DNA from: Thermodesulfobacteriota bacterium
GTDB taxonomy: Bacteria; Desulfobacterota; DSM-4660; Desulfatiglandales; Desulfatiglandaceae
Length of the DNA stretch: 26,470 bases
Direction of reading: 5' to 3'
NCBI GenBank assembly: GCA_028278625.1
Contig: JANQDY010000193.1
Span: 1 to 26,470 of the forward strand
A model generated the notes under the pieces. The model was not told the origin of the DNA, searched no databases, and saw only the letters and a program-made list of their open reading frames with translations. Position 1 is the stretch's first letter. Every line of letters starts with the position of its first letter. This document shows positions 18,784 to 26,470 of this stretch, in pieces. Made by a program: the position numbers and the translations under genes.

Positions 18784-18850
18784 GGTTCCCTCATGTTCAA
18801 ACATACGTACACTTCCATCTTATATAAAACTTGCTTTTTTGACGACTTTT

Positions 18851-19417
18851 TTACGGGTTCTCTTTCCCGTTCAACTCACAAAGGGTGATGCAATCATTCG
18901 TGTAAAGGCAGATGTTAGCGGCGATCTTCAGGGACGCTTCAACAATGGCCTTTGCCCCGAGATCCGAATGGCGTGTGAGAGCCTGCGCCGCCGCCAGTGC
19001 ATAGGGTCCGCCCGATCCGATGGCCGCCACACTCATATCCGGTTCGATGACGTCCCCGGTTCCCGAAATAATGAGCATGTGTTCCTGATCCGCCGCCAGC
19101 AGGAGCGCTTCCAGTCTGCGAAGGATTTTATCGGTTCTCCAGTCTTTTGCCAGCTCCACCGCAGCCCGGACAAGGTTTCCACCGTAGCTCTCCAGCTTTC
19201 CCTCAAGCCGCTCAAAAAGGTTAAAGGCATCCGCCGCGGCACCCGCAAAGCCGGCCAGCACCGTGTCCTGATACATGAGGCGAACCTTTGTTGCCTTATG
19301 CTTCATGATGGTTTCACCCAGGGTGACCTGGCCGTCTCCACCCATCACGCATTCGCCCTTTTTCCTGACAGCCACCACAGTGGTTGCCCTAATTTTCATA
19401 AGACCATCCGTTTTCAT
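18851..19417 (-). CDS. hslV: ATP-dependent protease peptidase subunit HslV
   Basis: The threonine peptidase of Hsl[23 protein letters not shown] marks the mature N-terminus. The catalytic threonine is the first Thr of ATTVV, about residue 12, so a short propeptide ([11 protein letters not shown]) must be removed, as in several non-enteric HslV. The ATG at 19417 has AGAGGA at good spacing. A further in-frame ATG at 19399 is possible, while the longer frame to 19459 lacks support; 188 residues. It lies 38 bases after xerC, an order also known from Bacillus (xerC-clpQ-clpY). Confidence 0.95.
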   Translation of the reverse strand: MKTDGLMKIRATTVVAVRKKGECVMGGDGQVTLGETIMKHKATKVRLMYQDTVLAGFAGAAADAFNLFERLEGKLESYGGNLVRAAVELAKDWRTDKILRRLEALLLAADQEHMLIISGTGDVIEPDMSVAAIGSGGPYALAAAQALTRHSDLGAKAIVEASLKIAANICLYTNDCITLCELNGKENP

Positions 19418-19455
19418 CGTCGTTCCTCTTCCCATTCGCCTCTTACAAAACGTTC

Positions 19456-20385
19456 TCATCGGCTGCGAGGGTGGGCTTTGTCGTAGACCTCCATCAGCCG
19501 ATCAAGGCTCACGTGGGTATATTTCTGAGTCGTGGCAAGGCTTTTGTGCCCCAGAAGCTCCTGCACGGAGCGGAGATCCGCTCCGCCGTCCAACAAATGG
19601 GTCGCAAAAGAATGCCGCATGCTATGGGGGCTGATGTCCTCCGTTAAGCCGCCCAAACCGACATATCGCTTGATGATTCTCCCGACACTGCGGGTTGTGA
19701 GGCGTCCGCCCCTAAAGTTCATGAAAAGCGGTTCTCCGCCACCAGCCATTGCCACCCGTTTTCTGATTTTTGATGTGGCGTCCAGATACGTTTTCACGGC
19801 TTTTAGCGCCTCCGTGCCGATGGGCACGATCCGCTCCTTGTTCCCTTTGCCCGTCACTTTCACCAGACGCTGACGGACGTCAATGCTTTTGACATCCATT
19901 CCCGCCAGTTCCCCGACCCTGATACCACAGGAATAAAGCACTTCCAAAATCGCAAGGTCCCTCAAACCAAGGGGGTTCTCCCGGTCCGGGAGATCCATCA
20001 TGCGGAAGACCTCGTCAACGGGAAGATGCGCCGGAATATGTTTTTCAAGCTTTGGGCTCTGCAATTCACCGGCCGGATTGCTTTTGATAAGCCCTTCTTT
20101 TTCAAGAAAGACAAAAAAAGTTCGTACGGCGGAAAGCTTGCGGGCGATGGTTTTTCGTTTCAGTTTTCCATGAAGGCTGCCGATGAATCTTCTGATGTCT
20201 TTGCTTTCGATCTCTTCTATGTTAGGATGACTGTTGTTCACCTTCTTGGATCCGGCTTTTTCCTTTGCCAAAAAAGCCGCGAACTGGGCCAAATCGACCC
20301 GGTAACTTCGCTGGGTATGTTTTGAGTACCCTTTTTCATCTTCAAGGATTTGGATGAAACGCGTGATTGCCTCTTCAAGCAGCAA
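19456..20385 (-). CDS. xerC: Tyrosine recombinase XerC
   Basis: Chromosome dimer resolution recombinase acting at dif. It has an N-terminal SAM-like core-binding domain ([16 protein letters not shown]) and a C-terminal catalytic domain with all active residues: Arg in SCGIRVGE, Lys in GKGNKER, HSMR, LLGH and the nucleophile Tyr in KYTHVS. The chosen start is a TTG at 20385 with GGGGAG seven bases upstream, giving 309 residues, close to the usual 300. The alternative ATG at 20448 would add 21 residues and has only a weak site. It heads the minus-strand operon with hslV and hslU. The promoter was not recognised. Confidence 0.9.
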   Translation of the reverse strand: MLLEEAITRFIQILEDEKGYSKHTQRSYRVDLAQFAAFLAKEKAGSKKVNNSHPNIEEIESKDIRRFIGSLHGKLKRKTIARKLSAVRTFFVFLEKEGLIKSNPAGELQSPKLEKHIPAHLPVDEVFRMMDLPDRENPLGLRDLAILEVLYSCGIRVGELAGMDVKSIDVRQRLVKVTGKGNKERIVPIGTEALKAVKTYLDATSKIRKRVAMAGGGEPLFMNFRGGRLTTRSVGRIIKRYVGLGGLTEDISPHSMRHSFATHLLDGGADLRSVQELLGHKSLATTQKYTHVSLDRLMEVYDKAHPRSR

Positions 20386-20500
20386 AGCCGATCTCCCCAA
20401 AGAAAAGCCCCTTGTCGTCACAAGCTCAATTTCACAATCTTTAAGCATAACACATTTTCCCGGATTGGCAATTAAAAAAAATGCCGAAAGAATTCTTGTC

Positions 20501-20528
20501 TTGACTTTGTTTTGCCGCTTGATGTAAC
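20501..20528 (+). promoter_or_regulatory. Possible promoter of the EF-G2 operon
   Basis: TTGACT (20501-20506), 16-base spacer, TGTAAC (20523-20528), the latter only four of six matches to consensus. Its -10 element lies inside the 16-bp palindrome, as expected for a repressed promoter. The leader would be about 175 bases. Confidence 0.35.
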
Positions 20529-20536
20529 GTTACATC
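20521..20536. promoter_or_regulatory. Perfect 16-bp palindrome, candidate operator
   Basis: GATGTAACGTTACATC is a perfect inverted repeat with a central CG, a form typical of LacI/GntR-type operators. It sits between two divergent genes, so it could control the EF-G2 operon, xerC, or both. No matching regulator gene is in the window. Confidence 0.5.
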
Positions 20537-20626
20537 CTTGCAATTTTGCTAATTCTTGATGGGGGTTGCGAACGTTACCCGGACGTTAATCGTCACCATG
20601 ATACGTTATCAATCCTCTTTGAAAAT

Positions 20627-20651
20627 GGTGAGGCCATAGCAAGTGCTCACC
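20627..20651 (+). promoter_or_regulatory. 5'-leader hairpin upstream of the EF-G2 gene
   Basis: GGTGAG and CTCACC form a six-pair stem around a 13-base loop, in the long leader about 60 bases before the start codon. A competing ATGG/CCAT pairing overlaps it. A regulatory role is possible but unproven. Confidence 0.25.
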
Positions 20652-20711
20652 TCCGATTTGAATTAAACTCAAACCATTCACACAATGAAACTGATCAGGA
20701 AAGGGTTCTAA

Positions 20712-22790
20712 ATGGAAAAAAAGTCTGAACAACTAAGAAATGCTGCTCTCATCGCCCATGGGGGCTCAGGTAAGACATCTCTGGCGGAAGCAATGTTGTT
20801 TAACGGAAAAACCACTACCCGGCTCTGCAAAGTGGATGACGGTTCCTCCAACTTTGACTTTGAACCGGAAGAGATCAGAAGAAAATCGACCCTGACGACC
20901 GCATTTCATCATTGTACCTGGAAGAAACACACCATTAATATTATCGACACACCGGGTGATGATAATTTCCTTTCCGATGCCAAATTTTCTCTGCAGGCCG
21001 CCGACGGCGCGGTTGTCATCATTGATGCCACGGCCGGCGTTAAAGTGGGGACTGAAAAAGTCTGGGCCTTCGCGGAAGAGCAGGAACTCCCCAAGATCCT
21101 TTTTATCAACAGACTGGACCGTGAGCGGGCTGATTACTTCCAGACCCTCGACGGTATCAACGAGACCTTTGAGATCAAGGCCACTCCCGTTTTAATCCCC
21201 ATCGGCGCGGAGGACAATTTTTCAGGCGTTGTGGACCTGATCAAACAAAAGGCTTACCAATGCAGCAAAGACGGCAGCGGCAGCTTTGAAACCACCGACA
21301 TTCCCGACGATCTTAAGGAGACGGCCGATGAATGGCGTGAAATGATGATCGAAAACGTCGTGGAAGTGGATGACGAACTCATGGAGAAGTACCTCGAAGG
21401 GGAGGAACTCACCGATAAACAGATCGAGACAACGCTTTTCAAAGGGATCAAGTCGGGTCTTGTAACACCCGTTTTATGCGGGTCCGCGGTGCTCAATATG
21501 GGCGTTGGGCAGTTAATGGATTTGATCGTTGACGGACTTCCTTCGCCCCTTGATAGAGACCCCAAAAAAGGAACCGTGCCGGAAACCGATGAAGAAACGG
21601 AACGGGCCCCCTCTCCGGACGCCCCGTTTTCAGCGCTTGTTTTCAAAACCGTTGCGGATCCCTTTGCCGGCAAGCTGACGTTGGCCAGGATATTCTCAGG
21701 AACCCTTTCTTCTGACTCCGTCGTTTATAATGCCAACAAAGAGGTGAAAGAAAAGATCGGCCAACTCCTGATCCTTGAAGGAAAGAAGCAGCAACCCACG
21801 GACACGGCCGGCCCCGGCCACATCGTCGCCATGGCCAAGCTCAAGGAAACCGTTACGGGAGACACTCTTTGCTCTGAAAAAGATCCCATCATTTTCAAAC
21901 CCACCGAAGGATTGCCCTCGGTACTCTCTTACGCCGTGGAAGCAAAAGTCAAAGGGAGCGAAGACAAAGTCTTTACGTCCTTTGCCAAGCTCCTGGAGGA
22001 AGACCCCACCCTGAAACTGGCCCGGGATCAATCCACCGGGGAAGTGGTTCTCTCGGGCACGGGGCAGATCCACCTGGAAAACGCCTGCGAAAAACTGAAA
22101 CGGAAGTTCGGTGTGGAAGTGAACCTGAACCCGGTCAAGGTTCCCTACCGGGAAACCATCAAAAAACCCGTCAAGGGTGTTGTTTACCGTCACAAAAAGC
22201 AGTCGGGGGGGAGAGGACAGTTTGCCGAGGTCCATTTCGATGTGACGCCCCTGGAACTGGATTCGGGATTTGAGTTCATGGAAGATTTGACCGGCATGAA
22301 CGTACCCCGGAATTTCGTGCCGGCCGTTGAGAAAGGTCTCGTGGAATCGCTGGACAGCGGCGCGGTGGCCGGCTATCCGGTGGTTGACCTGAAGGTGCGG
22401 TTTTACGATGGAAAGGCCCACGATGTGGATTCATCGGAAATGGCCTTCAAGATTGCCGCCCGGATGTGTCTTAAGAAAGCGATGCAGGAAGCCAATCCCA
22501 TCCTGCTTGAACCGATCATGAAAATGGAAATCACGGTTCCCGAGGAAGTGATGGGCGACGTCATGGGAGACCTCAACGGTCGCCGGGGCAGGGTCCTGGG
22601 GATGGACGCACAGGGGAAATACCAGATCATCAAAGCCCAGGTTCCCATGGCCGAAGTCCTAAGGTATGCCCTTGACCTCAATTCCACGACCGGTGGCCGT
22701 GGAACATTTGCTTTGGAACATTCCCATTATGAAGAATTGCCGGCCCAGCTGGCTGAAAAGGTTATCGCGGCGGCGCAGGTTGAAGAGTAA
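20712..22790 (+). CDS. Elongation factor G paralogue (EF-G2 type GTPase)
   Basis: A 692-residue ribosome-associated translational GTPase with the EF-G domain order: GTP-binding domain, domain II, then III-V including RHKKQSGGRGQFAEVHF (domain IV) and GRRGRVLGMD (domain V). The GTPase motifs depart from canonical EF-G: P-loop AHGGSGKT (15-22), G3 DTPGD with Asp83 where EF-G has the catalytic His, and G4 NRLD (133-136) instead of NKxD. These mark the EF-G2/FusA2-type paralogues, whose role is poorly defined and which often cannot replace EF-G. ATG at 20712 follows AGGAAAGGG. First gene of the plus-strand group. Confidence 0.85.
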   Translation: MEKKSEQLRNAALIAHGGSGKTSLAEAMLFNGKTTTRLCKVDDGSSNFDFEPEEIRRKSTLTTAFHHCTWKKHTINIIDTPGDDNFLSDAKFSLQAADGAVVIIDATAGVKVGTEKVWAFAEEQELPKILFINRLDRERADYFQTLDGINETFEIKATPVLIPIGAEDNFSGVVDLIKQKAYQCSKDGSGSFETTDIPDDLKETADEWREMMIENVVEVDDELMEKYLEGEELTDKQIETTLFKGIKSGLVTPVLCGSAVLNMGVGQLMDLIVDGLPSPLDRDPKKGTVPETDEETERAPSPDAPFSALVFKTVADPFAGKLTLARIFSGTLSSDSVVYNANKEVKEKIGQLLILEGKKQQPTDTAGPGHIVAMAKLKETVTGDTLCSEKDPIIFKPTEGLPSVLSYAVEAKVKGSEDKVFTSFAKLLEEDPTLKLARDQSTGEVVLSGTGQIHLENACEKLKRKFGVEVNLNPVKVPYRETIKKPVKGVVYRHKKQSGGRGQFAEVHFDVTPLELDSGFEFMEDLTGMNVPRNFVPAVEKGLVESLDSGAVAGYPVVDLKVRFYDGKAHDVDSSEMAFKIAARMCLKKAMQEANPILLEPIMKMEITVPEEVMGDVMGDLNGRRGRVLGMDAQGKYQIIKAQVPMAEVLRYALDLNSTTGGRGTFALEHSHYEELPAQLAEKVIAAAQVEE

Positions 22791-22801
22791 AAAGCAATAC
22801 C

Positions 22802-23302
22802 ATGGGAAACATGATCCGGGCAGGTGTACTGACCGTCAGCACCTTGGGGGCGGCGGGTCAGAGGGACGATAAAAGCGGCGATAAAATCCAGGAGATGCTG
22901 GAAAACCATGGCATAAAAGTGGCAAGACGCCATATTGTGACGGACGAACGGAAAGAGATTGCCGATACCCTGGTCGCCTGGGTGGACGAAGAACGCCTGC
23001 CCCTCATTGTAACCACCGGGGGGACCGGGCTCAGCCCCAACGACGTCACCCCCCAGGCCATGGAAACCCTCATCGACTACCAGGTGCCCGGCATGGCCGA
23101 GGCCATGCGGGCCGAAAGCCTGAAAAAAACGCCCCACGCCATGATTTCAAGGGCCATGGTCGGTGTTCGAAAAACCTCCCTTATCATCAACCTTCCGGGA
23201 AGCCCAAAAGGTGCCTGTGAAAACCTCTCAGTGGTTTTGCCGGCACTTGATCACAGCCTCGCAAAGCTGGGCGGCGATACCTCGGACTGCGCTTCCGGAT
23301 GA
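22802..23302 (+). CDS. Molybdenum cofactor protein MoaB/Mog family (molybdopterin adenylyltransferase-like)
   Basis: The 166-residue MoCF-fold protein has AGVLTVSTLGAAGQRDDKSGDKI at the N-terminus, the signature TTGGTGLSPNDVTPQA (about 71-86) with the conserved Asp, and INLPGSPKG near the C-terminus. Mog adenylylates molybdopterin before molybdate insertion, and MoaB paralogues may be active or inactive, so MoaB versus Mog is left open. The start may be ATG 22802 or ATG 22811. Shine-Dalgarno support is weak for both. It begins 11 bases after the EF-G2 stop and is likely co-transcribed. Confidence 0.85.
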   Translation: MGNMIRAGVLTVSTLGAAGQRDDKSGDKIQEMLENHGIKVARRHIVTDERKEIADTLVAWVDEERLPLIVTTGGTGLSPNDVTPQAMETLIDYQVPGMAEAMRAESLKKTPHAMISRAMVGVRKTSLIINLPGSPKGACENLSVVLPALDHSLAKLGGDTSDCASG

Positions 23303-23368
23303 TGGCAGAACCATAAAGAGAACCTTGAACCTTCATGGGCTTGCTTTTTTTAAGAGGAGCTTCCGTTT

Positions 23369-23713
23369 ATGACGTTTGTGACATCTGAAACACCCGATGG
23401 CCGCGTTGTGGTGATAGAAGGACCTGAAAGGCTTGCAGCGGACATCTCGGAAGAATTCAGAAAAATGATCAATGACCTGGTGGACAAGGGAAAGACGCGA
23501 CTGGTCATCGACATGGAACATACTGAATTCATGGACTCAAGCGGACTGGGGGCATTGGTTTCCCGCATTGCCGCCACCCGTTCCAAACAGGGGGATGTGC
23601 GCCTGGCGAGCCCATCCCCGTTCATCCGAAACCTGCTTGGAATCACCCATCTGGACAAGGTCTTCAAGTGTTTTGACAATGTTGCCGCCGCCGTTAAAAG
23701 TTTTGAATCATAA
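23369..23713 (+). CDS. STAS-domain anti-sigma factor antagonist
   Basis: A 114-residue single STAS domain of the SpoIIAA/RsbV type. The phospho-acceptor motif FMDSSGLGAL (54-63) is intact, with strands VVVIEG and LVIDME ahead and a helix after it. Family members are switched by a serine kinase anti-sigma factor and a PP2C-type phosphatase, neither of which is in the window. AGAGGAG lies nine bases before the ATG. Its stop overlaps the phosphorylase start as TAATG, so the two are translationally coupled. That pairing of a signalling switch with a sugar enzyme is unusual. Confidence 0.88.
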   Translation: MTFVTSETPDGRVVVIEGPERLAADISEEFRKMINDLVDKGKTRLVIDMEHTEFMDSSGLGALVSRIAATRSKQGDVRLASPSPFIRNLLGITHLDKVFKCFDNVAAAVKSFES

Positions 23714-25554
23714 TGAAAAAGAGTAGCAATTCCGAATATCATTATCTGGAACCGGATTACGACCGCCCGGTTTTCGAAATCCCGCCGCGGTTCAAAGAAA
23801 AGCTTAAACGCAAGCTGGCCTTTCTGTATGGCAAAGAAAAGGCCGGTCCCTGCTTTAGCGAGCTTGAAAGAATCATGAAGGTCTACTACGCCTACAAGAC
23901 CCCCCACATGATTCAGATGGAAGAAGACTTCAATCCTCACGAGCGGTTCACACAAAAAGACGTCATCCTCATCACCTACGGAGACCTCATACAGGGAAAA
24001 GATGAAAAACCCCTTGAAATTCTGGCCGATTTCATAAAATACTTGAAAGATGCCATCAACACCCTGCACATCCTTCCTTTTTTCCCCTACTCGTCGGACC
24101 GGGGATTTTCGGTCACCGATTTCGAAGAAGTGGATTCCAGGCTGGGAACATGGGATGATATTCTGAAACTGAAATCATCCGTCAAATTGATGTTTGACGG
24201 GGTTTTTAACCATATCTCATCCAAAAGCCGGTGGTTTCAGGAATTTCTTGACGGCAATCCCAGGTTTCAGGAATTCTTCATCGGCTTCTCCACCAAGACC
24301 GCCATCCAAGAGGAATATCTGAGCCTGATCCTGCGCCCGCGCACCTCGGAACTCTTATCCACTTTCAGCACCTTGAACGGCAAGCGCTCCGTCTGGACCA
24401 CCTTCAGCAGGGACCAGATCGATCTCAACTTCAAGAATCCGGCGGTGCTGCTGAAGATGGCCCAGATTCTGCTGCTCTACGTGCGCCGCGGTGCCGACAT
24501 CATCCGGTTGGATGCCATCACCTATCTCTGGCACGAACTGGGGACCAGTTGTGCCCATCTTGCACAGACGCACACGGTCATCAAGCTGTTTCGGGATATT
24601 CTGGACGCGGTGGCCCCCCATGTGGGCCTTGTCTCGGAAACCAACGTCCCCCATGAGGATAACATTCAATACTTCGGCAACGGTTACGATGAAGCCCAGA
24701 TGGTATACAACTTCGCCCTCCCCCCCCTGGTACTCCACACCTTTCAAACCGGATCATCCGCCGTTTTAACCCAATGGGCCATGGGCCTTACGCGGATATC
24801 CGATGCCGCCACCTATTTCAATATCCTGGATTCCCATGACGGCATCGGCGTGTTGGGCGCCAAGGGCATTCTGACCGATGAGGAAATCGAAATGATGGCC
24901 TTACGGGTGGTGGAGCACGGCGGATTCATCTCTTTCAAGGATAACGGCGACGGAACCACCAGTCCCTATGAGCTGAATACCACCTGGTACAGCGCCCTCA
25001 ATCGGGAGGACTGCGATGAGACCCTGGACTTCAAAATCTATCGATTTCTGGCCTCGAGATCCATTGCCCTCTGCATGATGGGCGTACCCGGGATCTATCT
25101 CCACGGTCTTTTCGGTTCCAAAAACGATGCGGAAGCGGTGCTGGATGACGGGCAGACGCGAAGCATCAGCCGAAGAAGCTTTGACCGGGATACGCTCTAT
25201 CAAACCGTGGATGACCCCAGTACCGCGGCCCACAAAATCGCCTACGGGTTCGGCGCCATGATCTGGAAGCGGACCCGGGAAAAGGCATTCCATCCCAACG
25301 GTCCCCAGCGGATACTGAATATCTCCGATGCGGTTTTTGCCTTGTTGCGCACCAGTGTGGACCAAACGGAGAAAATCCTCTGCATCACCAATATCACCTC
25401 CCGGGAACAGCAAATCACGGTCAACCTGTCGGAACTGGGACTGAATCCCCAATCGTTGCTGGACATCCTGTCCGAAAAATCCCTCGCAGCTGACGGGGAA
25501 ACCCTGACCCTTCACCTCTCTCCCTATCAGGTGGTGTGGTTGAAAAGCGGGTAA
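23713..25554 (+). CDS. GH13_18-type sugar phosphorylase (sucrose/glucosylglycerate phosphorylase-like)
   Basis: A 613-residue GH13 alpha-glucan family enzyme. Catalytic residues are visible: nucleophile Asp in IIRLDAITY (D267), acid/base Glu in LVSETNVPHED (E309) and transition-state Asp in LDSHDGIG (D376). ILPFFPYSSDRGFSVTDF (120-137), KLMFDGVFNH and WHELGTSCAHLAQTH place it in subfamily 18, whose members phosphorolyse sucrose, glucosylglycerol or glucosylglycerate. The long N-terminus and HELGTSC segment favour the glucosylglycerate-type branch over classic sucrose phosphorylase, but substrate is inference. No signal peptide, so cytoplasmic, releasing glucose 1-phosphate. Coupled to the STAS gene by TAATG. 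Confidence 0.85.
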   Translation: MKKSSNSEYHYLEPDYDRPVFEIPPRFKEKLKRKLAFLYGKEKAGPCFSELERIMKVYYAYKTPHMIQMEEDFNPHERFTQKDVILITYGDLIQGKDEKPLEILADFIKYLKDAINTLHILPFFPYSSDRGFSVTDFEEVDSRLGTWDDILKLKSSVKLMFDGVFNHISSKSRWFQEFLDGNPRFQEFFIGFSTKTAIQEEYLSLILRPRTSELLSTFSTLNGKRSVWTTFSRDQIDLNFKNPAVLLKMAQILLLYVRRGADIIRLDAITYLWHELGTSCAHLAQTHTVIKLFRDILDAVAPHVGLVSETNVPHEDNIQYFGNGYDEAQMVYNFALPPLVLHTFQTGSSAVLTQWAMGLTRISDAATYFNILDSHDGIGVLGAKGILTDEEIEMMALRVVEHGGFISFKDNGDGTTSPYELNTTWYSALNREDCDETLDFKIYRFLASRSIALCMMGVPGIYLHGLFGSKNDAEAVLDDGQTRSISRRSFDRDTLYQTVDDPSTAAHKIAYGFGAMIWKRTREKAFHPNGPQRILNISDAVFALLRTSVDQTEKILCITNITSREQQITVNLSELGLNPQSLLDILSEKSLAADGETLTLHLSPYQVVWLKSG

Positions 25555-25800
25555 CCGCTCAGTCCGCGCCGTCACAGCCCATCAAAAAGTCTTGCCTGGT
25601 TTTCCGGCTATTCCGTTTCACGGCAGCCCGCGATTCTTCCGGTATCGGGTGTAGTTCCTACAGCGACCTTACCGAGTGGTTTCCTCATATGCGGTAGTTA
25701 CTTTCTACTTGACCCTCAAGCCGATTATCCCTATGCTTGTCTCTTAAAAAACGGTGGCTTATCACCCTTACCTATTCATTTTTGTTTCGGTCATAAAACA
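25555..25800. other. Gene-less stretch between phosphorylase and integrase remnant
   Basis: No recognisable gene, tRNA or convincing terminator is seen. The frame continuing upstream from the integrase remnant stays open across much of it, but its translation bears no resemblance to an integrase N-terminus, so the remnant appears fused to unrelated DNA. Confidence 0.4.
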
Positions 25801-26343
25801 ATGCTTCCCATTCCACAGAACTATTTCAATTTCGAGGACGGGACTCTTACGGTGCATGCCAAAGGCGAAAAAGACAGGTCAGTCCCACCACCTCAGACAA
25901 CAGTACCGAAGCTGAAAAAGCAATTAGAAACTGTGAGCAGGCTCCACGAGGAGGATCTGGCGGCAGGTTACTCAGGCGTATTCCTGAAAGATTCACTCGA
26001 AAAGAAGTTTCCGTCAGCACCCAAGGAGTTTATCTGGCAATGGTTTTTTCCACAAAAAAGTCTTACTCCCATTCCAGGGAAGAAAGAGCGAAGGCGTTAT
26101 CATCTTCACGAATCGCAAGTTCAGATAGCACTTAAAAAAGCGGTAAGGCGTGCAAAGATTACCAAGCGTGTCACTTCACATACCTTTCGGCACAGTTTCG
26201 CTACGCATCTATTGCAGGCCAATTATGATATTCGTACAATTCAAACAATGCTAGGTCACGCCGATTTGAGAACCACTATGATCTATACCCATTGCGTACC
26301 GAGCAAAACTGCAAAAGAGGCAAAAAGCCCGCTGGACTTTTGA
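25801..26343 (+). pseudogene. 5'-truncated integron-integrase-like tyrosine recombinase
   Basis: A 180-codon remnant matching the C-terminal part of IntI-type tyrosine recombinases. It keeps [17 protein letters not shown] with the catalytic lysine strand, the IntI-specific insert [45 protein letters not shown] (with the nucleophile Tyr) and the closing KSPLDF. Missing are the N-terminal SAM-like domain and the first catalytic Arg box (GLRLxE), so it cannot act alone. The 5' break falls just before the lysine-bearing strand. The ATG at 25801 is arbitrary and has no Shine-Dalgarno. No attC array is seen beside it. Confidence 0.75.
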
Positions 26344-26414
26344 ATCTTTGCATAAAAACACAGATGCTCTGCGGAATATGTCAATGGAAATGAGACACCC
26401 GTTTAAAAAAATTA

Positions 26415-26467
26415 AACTCCCATGTTCTGGCTTTCGGGCTTATTGATCCACACAGCCTTTGGGAGTT
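26415..26467. repeat. 8-bp inverted repeat at the right edge of the window
   Basis: AACTCCCA (26415-26422) and TGGGAGTT (26460-26467) are perfect inverted arms 37 bases apart, downstream of the integrase remnant. They may be part of a mobile-unit end or an unusual hairpin. The window stops too soon to judge. Confidence 0.35.
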
Positions 26468-26470
26468 CAG

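Larger units (their letters stand above)
20449..20711. other. Divergent intergenic region between xerC and the EF-G2 gene
   Basis: No gene is visible. Besides the palindrome and hairpin listed separately, the core CGTTA recurs at about 20527, 20573, 20584 and 20604, suggesting a cluster of related binding half-sites. No convincing minus-strand promoter for xerC was found. Confidence 0.4.

Noticed and set aside
21696..22421. 241-codon minus-strand frame inside the EF-G2 gene
   Set aside because: It is antisense to conserved EF-G domains and has no recognisable domain of its own.
25606..25760. Group II intron or structured RNA in the gene-less stretch before the integrase remnant
   Set aside because: Neither the intron end sequences nor a domain V hairpin could be found on either strand.
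26415..26467. Inverted repeat as an integron attC site
   Set aside because: The arms lack the RYYYAAC and GTTRRRY core boxes in the needed orientation, so an attC call is not supported.

Overview
The window reads as a bacterial chromosome segment in three parts. The best guess for the host is a Desulfobacterota (former Deltaproteobacteria) member. This rests on the gene content and order (LL-diaminopimelate aminotransferase route to lysine, xerC-hslV-hslU joined to arg and dap genes, an EF-G2 paralogue) and the moderately GC-rich core. It is an inference, not a phylogenetic placement.

1-4525 is accessory DNA beside a tRNA gene. On the minus strand it holds a RepA-like AAA ATPase translationally coupled to an AlpA/excisionase-like DNA-binding protein, typical of integrative elements and prophages. 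Next is a MerR-type regulator with a clear promoter and a palindromic candidate operator. Divergent from the regulator, on the plus strand, is a compact three-gene cassette (2496-4306) of uncharacterised proteins. This is the most likely undescribed system in the window. The accessory DNA abuts the 3' end of tRNA-Cys, a classic integration site. No integrase for it is visible in the window.

4526-20448 is a core block, entirely on the minus strand. In transcription order it is xerC, hslV, hslU, argB, argD, argG, argH, an LptM-like lipoprotein, lysA, dapF, dapA, dapB, dapL, folK, a small metal-binding membrane protein, a TalC/FSA-type aldolase, a lytic transglycosylase, then tRNA-Gly and tRNA-Cys from their own tandem promoters. 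Many genes overlap or nearly touch (ATGA overlaps at hslU/argB and argH/lipoprotein, one base between argD and argG). The block thus combines a protease chaperone pair, arginine synthesis from N-acetylglutamate (without argF) and lysine/meso-diaminopimelate synthesis.

20712-25554 is a divergent plus-strand group: an elongation factor G paralogue with altered GTPase motifs, a MoaB/Mog-type molybdopterin protein, a STAS anti-sigma-factor antagonist, and a GH13_18-type sugar phosphorylase coupled to the STAS gene. A perfect 16-bp palindrome (20521-20536) lies in the divergent intergenic region and is a candidate operator. After a 246-base stretch without a recognisable gene, the window ends with a 5'-truncated integron-integrase-like tyrosine recombinase and a short inverted repeat, i.e. 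a second scar of mobile DNA. Start codons were chosen from Shine-Dalgarno (SD) spacing where several were possible. All calls are from reading the sequence, and no database search was run.
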